DNA of 22,692 nucleotides from Actinomycetes bacterium (GTDB lineage Bacteria > Actinomycetota > Thermoleophilia > Gaiellales > Gaiellaceae). Each line of letters begins with the position of its first letter. Position 1 is the stretch's first letter. The stretch spans positions 1 to 22,692 of the forward strand of contig JAUXJK010000004.1 in NCBI GenBank assembly GCA_030624785.1, in the 5' to 3' direction. A program made the position numbers and the translations under genes. The notes beneath the pieces are model-generated. The model ran no database searches and was not told the DNA's origin. It saw nothing but the letters and a program-made list of their open reading frames with translations. Of the stretch, positions 6,986-12,856 are shown piece by piece.

Positions 6986-7536
6986 GGCGCGAGAGCCAGC
7001 GTGAGCCCGGGCTCAAGGTCTTCAAGTTCGTCGACAGGGCCGAGTATGTGAGCGACGAGGCGGCCGCGGCGATCAACGAAGTATGTTTCGGGAAAGCCGT
7101 TGATTCCGTATGGAATCTCGAGCCTGTCTTCTGCGTCACGAACGTTCGGATAGGTGAGCGCGAACTCCTCGATGAAGGCGCGAGCATCTCCCTCGGTGTC
7201 TTCACGATCCACGCCGACTACGACCAATCCGTCGTCGTGATAGCGCTCCCACGCGGCCTCCAGCACCGGAGCCTCGTCCCTACAAGGCCCACACCAAGAC
7301 GCCCAGAAGTTGATCACAACCGCCTGCCCGCGAAGCGAGGCGAGCGAGAGCGTTCCCTCGCCGTTGAGCAACGGCAACTCGAACGATGGCGCGACCGGCT
7401 CCTCGCCCTGAGCGATCGCCGACGGAACGTGTCGACCACTGCTGTCTCCCGCGATCTTCCACGCCAGCAGCGCTACGAGCGAGCCGATCAAGAGGATCAC
7501 GCTGCCCTGAACCGCCCACTTTCCACGGACCCCCAC
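6982..7536 (-). CDS. TlpA/ResA/CcmG-type thioredoxin, membrane-anchored
   Basis: A 184-residue extracytoplasmic thiol-disulfide oxidoreductase. An N-terminal membrane anchor spans about residues 11-29, followed by a linker and a thioredoxin fold of the AhpC/TlpA kind: SFELPLLNGEG, then VVINFWASWCGPC with the active site C82-x-x-C85, and GINGFPETYFVDRRG carrying the cis-proline and the GxxxxP segment typical of CcmG/ResA. It would reduce apocytochrome c or pass electrons to the CcmH-like protein encoded next, whose ATG overlaps its stop codon. The chosen start is GTG at 7536, seven bases after a TACCCT -10-like box; no Shine-Dalgarno is visible. The alternative is a general TlpA-like reductase, but linkage to CcmH favours haem protein maturation. 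Confidence 0.9.
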   Translation of the reverse strand: MGVRGKWAVQGSVILLIGSLVALLAWKIAGDSSGRHVPSAIAQGEEPVAPSFELPLLNGEGTLSLASLRGQAVVINFWASWCGPCRDEAPVLEAAWERYHDDGLVVVGVDREDTEGDARAFIEEFALTYPNVRDAEDRLEIPYGINGFPETYFVDRRGRLVAHILGPVDELEDLEPGLTLALAP

Positions 7537-7543
7537 GTCTTCA

Positions 7544-7549
7544 AGGGTA
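7544..7549 (-). promoter_or_regulatory. -10-like element (TACCCT) for the ccmG-ccmH operon
   Basis: TACCCT (TANNNT) ends seven bases upstream of the GTG at 7536. The spacing equals that seen at the ferredoxin gene and suggests a leaderless message for the thioredoxin, CcmH and receiver-like genes. Confidence 0.4.
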
Positions 7550-7619
7550 TCTCGTAAGGGCGATTCCGCGGGCGTTGAAACGCGCCGGCCGAAGTTGGTC
7601 GATTGAAATGACTCACGCC

Positions 7620-7636
7620 GCTCCGACTGGCGGAGC
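7620..7636 (-). terminator. Hairpin just past the L,D-transpeptidase stop, possible weak terminator
   Basis: GCTCCG and CGGAGC form a 6-bp stem with a 5-base loop, 12 bases after the stop of the L,D-transpeptidase gene. No U-run follows immediately; only a short T-stretch appears about ten bases later. It may end or protect the transcript, but it is not a classical intrinsic terminator. Confidence 0.35.
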
Positions 7637-7648
7637 TTCAGGACCCAG

Positions 7649-8611
7649 CTACTGCCTGGTGATGAAGATCGGCGTGCCGACGTTGATGTTGTCGAACAGC
7701 CACTCGGCCTCGGACACGCGCATGCGTATACAACCGTGAGAGCGGGAATAGCCGATTGATGCGGCGTCGGGCGTACCGTGAATGCCGATCAGTGGCGAAG
7801 AGATGCCCATCCAGCGCGTGCCAAGCGGATTCCCAGGCCCGGGCGGCACCGGCGTCGGATCTGTGACCCAGTCGGACGTCGGCGGCGGGTACCAGGTTGG
7901 ATTCTCCTGCTTGGTGATCACCGAAAAGCTGCCGATCGGGGTCGGATACTGAGCAAGGCCCGTCGCGATCCCGAACTTGCGGACGAGCTTGATGCCCCGG
8001 TAGTAGTGAAGCTCTTTGGTCTCGCGCTTGATTACGACGACAGCCCCGAAGTTCTTCGCCGTGATCTTCGGAGCGATCAGTTCGGCCTCCAGCGCGATCG
8101 GCCCTCTGTCGTGATTGCGAAGCGCAGTCATGATCGATGTAATCATCGCCTTGCGAGCCACAACGACACCGTTGCGCGCCTTCGAGTAGCGCGGCTTCGA
8201 CTTAATAACGCGCACGCGCGTGTCACGCACGGGCCGATCGAACACCCGCTCGAGGTAGATGACGTACTTTCGTACCTTCTTGCCCTGAATCTTCGCGATG
8301 AGGCCAACGGACGCGCCCGGGGCTGCAACGGCCGCTTGCGCGAGCGCTGCTCCGATGCGCGGGCGAGCACCCAGCTGGGTCGGAGTTGCCTTCCATTTAC
8401 GTTTCTTGAACGTAAACGCGAGGGGCTGATCGAACGCTGCCTGTACCGCTGCCCGCGCATGTTCAACGCTCATGCCGCCAACCGCAACGTCGCCGATGGT
8501 TACGTCCGCGGCGATCAGCGGCGGGGCTGGCGGAACCTCCTGGGCTACCGCAGGCGCGACTGCGACGAGTGCGCCAACGAGCACGAACATGAAAATGGCC
8601 AGTCTTTTCAT
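7649..8611 (-). CDS. Secreted L,D-transpeptidase (YkuD) with VanW-linked peptidoglycan-binding-like region
   Basis: A 320-residue cell-wall enzyme expected to make 3-3 cross-links in peptidoglycan or to attach proteins to it. The start ATG-AAA-AGA at 8611 opens a signal peptide (MKRLAIFMFVLVGALVAV, with AVA-Q as a likely cleavage site); the frame extends 26 codons upstream but without a signal-like start. A middle region with IGDVAVGGMSVEHARAAV resembles the peptidoglycan-binding domain often found beside YkuD or VanW domains. The C-terminal YkuD domain begins at VVVIKRETKELHYY and ends with the catalytic GIHGTPDAASIGYSRSHGC, with Cys294 and His292, followed by IRM. Lack of a membrane anchor beyond the signal peptide suggests a wall-associated protein. 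It follows the GDPD gene by 77 bases and probably has its own promoter. Confidence 0.92.
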   Translation of the reverse strand: MKRLAIFMFVLVGALVAVAPAVAQEVPPAPPLIAADVTIGDVAVGGMSVEHARAAVQAAFDQPLAFTFKKRKWKATPTQLGARPRIGAALAQAAVAAPGASVGLIAKIQGKKVRKYVIYLERVFDRPVRDTRVRVIKSKPRYSKARNGVVVARKAMITSIMTALRNHDRGPIALEAELIAPKITAKNFGAVVVIKRETKELHYYRGIKLVRKFGIATGLAQYPTPIGSFSVITKQENPTWYPPPTSDWVTDPTPVPPGPGNPLGTRWMGISSPLIGIHGTPDAASIGYSRSHGCIRMRVSEAEWLFDNINVGTPIFITRQ

Positions 8612-8625
8612 CTTGAACCTGCGTG

Positions 8626-8631
8626 ATTGTA
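8626..8631 (-). promoter_or_regulatory. -10 element (TACAAT) for the L,D-transpeptidase gene
   Basis: TACAAT lies 14 bases before the ATG at 8611, with GTGTCA 18 bases further upstream as a possible -35. This would give a 5' leader of only about seven bases, with no strong ribosome site. Confidence 0.5.
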
Positions 8632-8688
8632 GATCGTCGAACGACGGGCTGACACTTCGTACGATGCGCGCCGGCCGCGAACGGTTCA

Positions 8689-9435
8689 CTATTTCTCCAA
8701 TTCGTACCGTGACAGGATACGCGGATCGTTCGTGATCACGCCGTGAACCCCTGCATCGATGACCGTCCGCAGCAATGTGGGGTCATCGACAGTCCAGGCG
8801 AAGACCGGGAGTCCATTTCTGCTGCACCGCTCCACGACGTCCGCTGAGACGACTGAGTGATGCAGCATGATCGCTGAAGCTCCTGCCCGCTGCGCCATCC
8901 CGACCACCCTTCGCGGAAGTAGGCGCCGCATCATGCTCGTGCCCGCCCGAACGACCGACTCGTATCGACCGCTACTCGCGATCCCCGCACGATCCCGAGG
9001 ATATGAGAGGCCGACAACAAGCCTCGGATCGACGCACCGAACGGCTTGCAGCCACGACGCATGCAGCGCACAGACGATTGTTCTCTCGACGAGAGAGAAA
9101 CGGTCGAGCGCCTCGACAATCTCGCTTTCGGCGCCGCCGACTTTGAGGTCAAGATCCAGAACCGTCGTCGGGGCCGCCTCTGCATTCAGAAACGTCAATG
9201 CATCGTCGAGAGTCGGGGAATCCTCTGCGATGTCCTCGGCGTCGTGAGCCAATACGAGTCGGCCATCCGACCGACGTACAACGTCGAACTCCACCATGTC
9301 CATGCCGAATTCGAGAGCAGCGGCGATCGAGCTGATCGTGTTCTCAGGCGCAATGGCAGCGGCCCCACGGTGACCGACACGCACCAACGTGTCAGACTGA
9401 AGCACCTGAGCAATCCGTGTCTGAAACGCAGTCAC
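8689..9435 (-). CDS. Glycerophosphodiester phosphodiesterase (GDPD, UgpQ-like)
   Basis: A protein of about 248 residues that hydrolyses glycerophosphodiesters to an alcohol and glycerol 3-phosphate. The TIM-barrel signature is complete: VGHRGAAAIAPENT, with the catalytic His and the ENT motif, then VEFDVVRRSDGRLVLAHD, carrying the metal-binding Glu-x-Asp and the second catalytic His. The C-terminal FAWTVDDPTLLRTVIDAGV and GVITNDP match the end of the barrel. No signal peptide is present, so it is probably cytoplasmic and acts on imported or recycled diesters. The frame is open further upstream, into the divergent gene. I place the start at GTG 9435 because GAGGG lies six bases before it and the conserved barrel begins soon after. 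The start could be off by a few codons. Confidence 0.9.
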   Translation of the reverse strand: MTAFQTRIAQVLQSDTLVRVGHRGAAAIAPENTISSIAAALEFGMDMVEFDVVRRSDGRLVLAHDAEDIAEDSPTLDDALTFLNAEAAPTTVLDLDLKVGGAESEIVEALDRFSLVERTIVCALHASWLQAVRCVDPRLVVGLSYPRDRAGIASSGRYESVVRAGTSMMRRLLPRRVVGMAQRAGASAIMLHHSVVSADVVERCSRNGLPVFAWTVDDPTLLRTVIDAGVHGVITNDPRILSRYELEK

Positions 9436-9447
9436 CAACACCCTCGA

Positions 9448-9463
9448 CGCAACCGAGGTTGCG
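9448..9463. promoter_or_regulatory. Perfect inverted repeat between divergent genes, possible operator
   Basis: CGCAAC-CGAG-GTTGCG is a 16-base perfect inverted repeat lying between the GDPD gene and the divergent membrane-protein gene. Its right arm overlaps the TTGCGG -35-like box of the rightward promoter, and its left side adjoins the GDPD ribosome site. It could bind a dimeric regulator or form a short hairpin in the GDPD leader. Confidence 0.45.
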
Positions 9464-9488
9464 GTAGACCGACCAATGAGGCCACAAT
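9459..9488 (+). promoter_or_regulatory. Promoter-like TTGCGG-18-CACAAT for the small membrane-protein gene
   Basis: TTGCGG (9459-9464) and CACAAT (9483-9488) are 18 bases apart, and the -10-like box ends six bases before the ATG at 9495. This predicts transcription from the A of the start codon. No Shine-Dalgarno is present (ACTCCG), in line with leaderless translation. Confidence 0.5.
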
Positions 9489-9494
9489 ACTCCG

Positions 9495-9737
9495 ATGGTG
9501 CAAGTGGCACGCGAGCAGTCACCCAAGGAAACAGAACCCCCGCTCGATCCAGACGCGGTCGCAAAAGCGTTCATACGAGAGCGGGCACGTCGCGTGGCGC
9601 GCGATCAACAGATCGTGGAGCAGCGTGAGGCACGGATCCGCTACTGGATCGTCATTGCGGCCCTGATCTTCGCCGCGCTGATCCTCACAGCGTCGATCTG
9701 GGAGCAGCTGAAGACGCTGTTCGGCATCGGCACTTAG
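9495..9737 (+). CDS. Small single-pass membrane protein, unknown function
   Basis: An 80-residue protein. The first 48 residues are hydrophilic and strongly charged (RERARRVARDQQIVEQREAR), likely a cytoplasmic helix. One membrane segment, about residues 50-69 (WIVIAALIFAALILTASIW), is followed by an 11-residue tail. The positive charges before the segment suggest N-in topology. The ATG has no ribosome site but sits six bases after a -10-like box. It diverges from the GDPD gene and converges with the next gene on the left-reading strand. No family is recognised. The clear membrane segment and the promoter support a real gene. Confidence 0.72.
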   Translation: MVQVAREQSPKETEPPLDPDAVAKAFIRERARRVARDQQIVEQREARIRYWIVIAALIFAALILTASIWEQLKTLFGIGT

Positions 9738-9799
9738 CGAAGCGTCGCCGGTGTAGATCGAGCCGCGCCATCAGACCGAGGCGCGACAAGCAGGACGCG

Positions 9800-10105
9800 T
9801 TACTCCTCGACGGTTACCGTCACGGTGACCTGCGGGCCGACAGTCGAGGGCTCAAGCGTCCGGACACGAACGAACTCGCCGCCCGGCTGGGGAGTTTCCT
9901 CCAGCGCTCGACCCACGAAGAGCCCGGCCCCAAACGTGACAGCCAGCAGAAGCAGCGCCACGAACCACCGTAGCGGCCTGAAACGGCGCCGCCGCGAACG
10001 AGAAAGCCGACGCGGCGGGCGTACGGTCGGCTCGACCGACCCACTCACGTCCGGATCGTTGTCCCACTCCTGCGCGGGCGGAAGTTCAAACGGCTCGTCG
10101 TCCAC
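9800..10105 (-). CDS. Small single-pass membrane protein with basic juxtamembrane region
   Basis: A 101-residue protein of unknown function. An acidic, proline-rich N-terminus (MDDEPFELPPAQEWDNDPD) leads to a very basic patch (RRLSRSRRRRFRPLRW, 32-47) and one membrane segment (about 47-65, ending in the small-residue run TFGAGLFVG). The outside part of about 35 residues ends in a Val/Thr beta-like stretch (PQVTVTVTVEE). The layout suggests N-in topology with a short extracytoplasmic tail. The start is GTG at 10105, eight bases after a TAGAAT -10-like box, without a Shine-Dalgarno; an alternative start downstream would lose the acidic part. It is the last gene of the long leftward run but probably has its own promoter. 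Confidence 0.7.
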   Translation of the reverse strand: MDDEPFELPPAQEWDNDPDVSGSVEPTVRPPRRLSRSRRRRFRPLRWFVALLLLAVTFGAGLFVGRALEETPQPGGEFVRVRTLEPSTVGPQVTVTVTVEE

Positions 10106-10113
10106 GCCCGAAG

Positions 10114-10119
10114 ATTCTA
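10114..10119 (-). promoter_or_regulatory. -10-like element (TAGAAT) for the membrane-protein gene at 9800-10105
   Basis: TAGAAT, a good TANNNT match, ends eight bases before the GTG at 10105. There is no ribosome site between them, so the message is probably leaderless or nearly so. Confidence 0.45.
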
Positions 10120-10168
10120 GAGGGTCGATCGTGAGCTCAGACCCAGCTCGCCGAAACCTGGGCGTCGC

Positions 10169-10480
10169 TCACGGTTGGTAGTCATTCGCGCCACGTGCAT
10201 ACATGTCGAACGCAGCATCCTGAACAAGGGTGGCATCCGCCGGCCCTACGCGCGCGCTCTCGCGCGGCGCAGCATCGCTGACGAGCTGGATTGCCCACCG
10301 CTCGGCCTCGGCGTATCGCCCATCGAGCTCGCTTAGCGAGAACACCGAGCCAAGGTCGCGTCGCAACTCAGAAAGGACAGCATCGACCAGAACGAATAGC
10401 TGCTGCTGCCGCGCCGGATCCTGCTCGTTCTCAAGCCGCTGACGCGCATCCTCCCACTGGATTCGAGAGCTCTCGATCAT
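10169..10480 (-). CDS. Conserved-looking helical protein, unknown function
   Basis: A protein of about 103 residues with no cysteine, signal peptide or membrane segment. It appears mainly helical and acidic: a first helix around WEDARQRLENEQDPARQQQL, a second around LVDAVLSELRRDLGSVFSL, and a third from ELDGRYAEAERWAIQL. The ATG at 10480 overlaps the TGA of the DUF501 gene in ATGA, which supports both the start and translational coupling; the frame runs 14 codons further upstream without a signal. In Mycobacterium the gene after DUF501 is, as I recall, a Ppx/GppA phosphatase, so this small gene replaces it here. I recognise no family and infer no function beyond its operon membership. Confidence 0.72.
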   Translation of the reverse strand: MIESSRIQWEDARQRLENEQDPARQQQLFVLVDAVLSELRRDLGSVFSLSELDGRYAEAERWAIQLVSDAAPRESARVGPADATLVQDAAFDMYARGANDYQP

Positions 10481-10950
10481 GGCGGTGGCTCGACAGCTTG
10501 GGCGCATCTCGCGTCCGAGCACCAGGGCTCGTCGATGTCCGCAAGCATCTGTTCACCGAGTACGTACCCCGGTTTCGCGAGAGCGAACGCGACGTGAGCG
10601 TGCATGCACTTCACCTTGGAGTCATCGGCTGCCCCCGCGATCCCAACATCGAGCTCGGGCCGCAGGCTGCGTTGCTCGCGTTGAGCTTCGGCGAGACTCT
10701 CCCCCAGCTCGTCATCTGCAGCAGCGCGCTCTGTCCAGGCAACCACGCCGCCGTTCGCCTCGATACGTGAAACAGCAGTGACGAGCCATGGGCACGTCAG
10801 GTAGAAGCTCGTCGGAAACGGCGTGCCATCGGACGTCAGTGGCTCCTGTTCCGTGACAGCCGGAAACCCGAACGGGCAACGCAGGGCGACGCCGCGGAAA
10901 GCTCTAACCGGTCTGCCAAGCTGCCACGAGACGACTTCTGGATCCGACAC
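10477..10950 (-). CDS. DUF501 family protein
   Basis: A protein of about 157 residues of the actinobacterial DUF501 family, whose biochemical role is unknown. Recognisable parts are GRPVRAFRGVALRCPFGFPAV with C25 in the RCPxGxP motif, DGTPFPTSFYLTCPWL with C53, VSRIEANGG, and KCMHAHVAFALAKPG with C115 and two His, followed by WCSDARC near the end. The conserved Cys and His suggest a metal site (inference). The chosen start is GTG at 10950, just before the conserved region and 49 bases after the ftsB stop; the frame runs 27 codons further back into ftsB without homology. Position next to ftsB and eno matches mycobacterial gene order. It overlaps the next gene by ATGA. Confidence 0.85.
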   Translation of the reverse strand: MSDPEVVSWQLGRPVRAFRGVALRCPFGFPAVTEQEPLTSDGTPFPTSFYLTCPWLVTAVSRIEANGGVVAWTERAAADDELGESLAEAQREQRSLRPELDVGIAGAADDSKVKCMHAHVAFALAKPGYVLGEQMLADIDEPWCSDARCAQAVEPPP

Positions 10951-10999
10951 GTCGCCATCGTAGCCCGCGACGTGGCGCCTGAGATCAATCGATCCAGCG

Positions 11000-11371
11000 T
11001 TAGTCGTCCTCGTTGCGTTGCTCTTGCGCACGTTGCCACTTCTCGATGCCCTGTATGAGGAAGAGCGTCTCGCCAGGGCGAACGAGACCGTGCGTCCGGG
11101 CTTCTCGCTCGATGAACACGTCGGTCTCGGCGACAGCCAGCCTCTTCTTGAGTTTCTCGCGCTTGCGTTCGAGCGTTTCGACCTCTGCCTGCTTGCGCGT
11201 CACTTCGCTTTCGGCGGTCTGAAACGACTGGACCGGCTGGATGTAGGCGACTGCAACGCCCAAGAGCACAGCCGCGGTGAGCCAGCGGCCAAGGAGGCGC
11301 CGACGGCGCAGCCGCGCTCGTTGACGCGCAGAGGGTGATCGGCGCCGTTGTGGATCCGGGTCTCGAGACAT
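11000..11371 (-). CDS. ftsB: FtsB/DivIC-family septum formation protein
   Basis: A 123-residue bitopic division protein that, in the FtsQ-FtsB-FtsL complex, helps activate septal peptidoglycan synthesis. A basic cytoplasmic tail (SARQRARLRRRRLLGRW) precedes one membrane segment of about residues 29-46 (LTAAVLLGVAVAYI). It is followed by a coiled coil (EVTRKQAEVETLERKREKLK) and the family's C-terminal signature FIEREARTHGLVRPGETLF. The ATG at 11371 has GAGG six bases upstream; earlier in-frame GTG (11392) and ATG (11383) are possible but poorer. It lies 42 bases after the pyruvate kinase stop and 49 bases before the DUF501 gene, in the usual eno-ftsB-DUF501 block but with pyk inserted. Confidence 0.9.
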   Translation of the reverse strand: MSRDPDPQRRRSPSARQRARLRRRRLLGRWLTAAVLLGVAVAYIQPVQSFQTAESEVTRKQAEVETLERKREKLKKRLAVAETDVFIEREARTHGLVRPGETLFLIQGIEKWQRAQEQRNEDD

Positions 11372-11413
11372 GGGCGGCCTCATTCGACGCACTCGCGGCG
11401 ACCTCCTGCCTGG

Positions 11414-12844
11414 CTACATCGTCTCGACCTTCAGCAGGTTTGTTGTACCTGGCACGTCGAGCGTCGTGCCCGCGGTAATGATCACCTGATCGCCCGGCAA
11501 GACCAGGCCGGTATCTGCCGCTGCTTCACGTGCTCTTTCCCAAAGCACCTCGACGTCGGTTTCGGCCGGAATACTCCGTGGGATAACTCCCCATTCAAGA
11601 GCAAGTCGTTGCAATGTCTCTGCTCTGTGCGACAGAGCGATCACCGGACGTCGCGGCCTCTGCCGGGCGAGATCGCTCGCCGTGCCACCGCTTGAGGTGG
11701 GCACAAGAATTGCGGCCGCGTCGAGTAGTTCGGCCATGTCGCATGCAGCGTGAGTGACCGCCTCCGTCACCGTCGAGAAGTTGGTTCGCGATCCCGCGAG
11801 CTCATGTCGGAAGGGCAAACTCGGCTCAACCGCCAGTGCGATCTCACTCATCGCAGCCACGCTCTCGACGGGATAGTTCCCTACTGCGGTTTCGCCGGAG
11901 AGCATCAGCGCGGCAGTTCCGTCGAGTACGGCGTTCGCCACGTCCGAGGCCTCTGCGCGCGTCGGCTCTGAGCTCGTCAGCATCGACTCGAGCATCTGCG
12001 TTGCAGTGATGGGGAGCTTGCCCGCCTCGAGAGCTTCGCTGATGATGCGTTTCTGAATGAGGGGCACAGCGGCTGGTCCGACCTCGACCCCGAGATCGCC
12101 TCGCGCCACCATCACTCCGTCGGCTTCCTCGATGATCTCCGACAGGGATGCGACCGCCTCGCTCTTTTCGATCTTCGCGATGATGCGGGCGCTCGATCCT
12201 GCGTCCTCAAGCCTCTGGCGCAGCCCGCGTACGTCTTCTGCCGAGCGGACAAACGAGAGCGCGACGTAGTCAACGCCGAGCGCGATAGCGAACTCCAGAT
12301 CCTCGATGTCTTTCTCGGTCAGCGATGGAACCGGGAGATCGATACCCGGCACGTTGACGCCTTTGTGGTCAGAGATCCTTCCGCCCATCGTAACCGTGCA
12401 CTGCACACGTCCAAGCGCGACGTCGACAACACGCAATCGCACGCGACCGTCGTCGATGAGAACTGCATCTCCCGGACGCAGAACCTCCGCCAGGACGGCC
12501 GGCCGAACCTCAACGTCGGCCGGGTCGACACTCTCGCCGCCAACGAGGACGAGATCGTCGCCTGCTGCGAGCATTCGAGGGTCCCCGAGCCGACCGATTC
12601 GAAGCTTCGGGCCCTGGAGGTCAGCGATGAGGGCAAGTGGCCGGCCTAGCTCGGATTGAAGCCGGCGGACGTGGGCCGCCGCGCTCTCGTGCTCGTCATG
12701 GGCGCCGTGCGAGAAGTTCAGCCTCGCTGCGTCAAGCCCCGCTTCGACGAGCTTGCGTACGTTGGCATACGAGCTGCTCGCCGGACCCAGCGTGCAAACG
12801 ATCTTTGTCCGGCGGCCGCTTTCGATGATCGAGGACGCGTTCAG
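11414..12844 (-). CDS. pyk: Pyruvate kinase, without a canonical start codon
   Basis: Converts phosphoenolpyruvate and ADP to pyruvate and ATP, directly after enolase in glycolysis and directly after it on the DNA. The N-terminal substrate motifs RRTKIVCTLGPASSS, RLNFSHG and ADLQGPKLRIG are all present, followed by the B domain, SFVRSAEDV, the catalytic-lysine motif IIAKIEKSE, MVARGDLGVEV, ITATQMLESM and SGETAVGNYP, then a full C-terminal domain (VPTSSGGTASDLAR). The first in-frame ATG (12574) would delete the first three motifs. No ATG, GTG or TTG lies between them and the enolase stop at 12859-12857, which is in the same frame. Candidates are CTG at 12844 (used here) or ATC at 12829 or 12826. 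From these the length is 471-476 residues, normal for the family. The start is therefore uncertain. Confidence 0.92.
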   Translation of the reverse strand: MNASSIIESGRRTKIVCTLGPASSSYANVRKLVEAGLDAARLNFSHGAHDEHESAAAHVRRLQSELGRPLALIADLQGPKLRIGRLGDPRMLAAGDDLVLVGGESVDPADVEVRPAVLAEVLRPGDAVLIDDGRVRLRVVDVALGRVQCTVTMGGRISDHKGVNVPGIDLPVPSLTEKDIEDLEFAIALGVDYVALSFVRSAEDVRGLRQRLEDAGSSARIIAKIEKSEAVASLSEIIEEADGVMVARGDLGVEVGPAAVPLIQKRIISEALEAGKLPITATQMLESMLTSSEPTRAEASDVANAVLDGTAALMLSGETAVGNYPVESVAAMSEIALAVEPSLPFRHELAGSRTNFSTVTEAVTHAACDMAELLDAAAILVPTSSGGTASDLARQRPRRPVIALSHRAETLQRLALEWGVIPRSIPAETDVEVLWERAREAAADTGLVLPGDQVIITAGTTLDVPGTTNLLKVETM

Positions 12845-12856
12845 GGTCGGACCAGC

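Noticed and set aside
7778..8626. A 282-codon plus-strand open frame opposite the L,D-transpeptidase gene.
   Set aside because: It is a shadow frame. The opposite strand carries an intact signal peptide and a catalytic SHGC motif.
8612..8689. A longer L,D-transpeptidase start giving 26 extra N-terminal residues.
   Set aside because: The extension would bury the signal peptide, and TACAAT with the MKRLAIF start downstream explains the gene better.
9738..9799. CGCGC...GCGCG inverted repeat between two converging genes as a shared terminator.
   Set aside because: It is only a 5-bp stem with a long loop and no T-run, and such repeats are frequent at this GC content.
11414..12574. Pyruvate kinase starting at the first ATG (386 residues) or treated as a truncated pseudogene.
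   Set aside because: The frame upstream encodes the missing KIVCTLGPAS, NFSHG and DLQGPKLR motifs perfectly, so the gene is intact apart from an unclear start.
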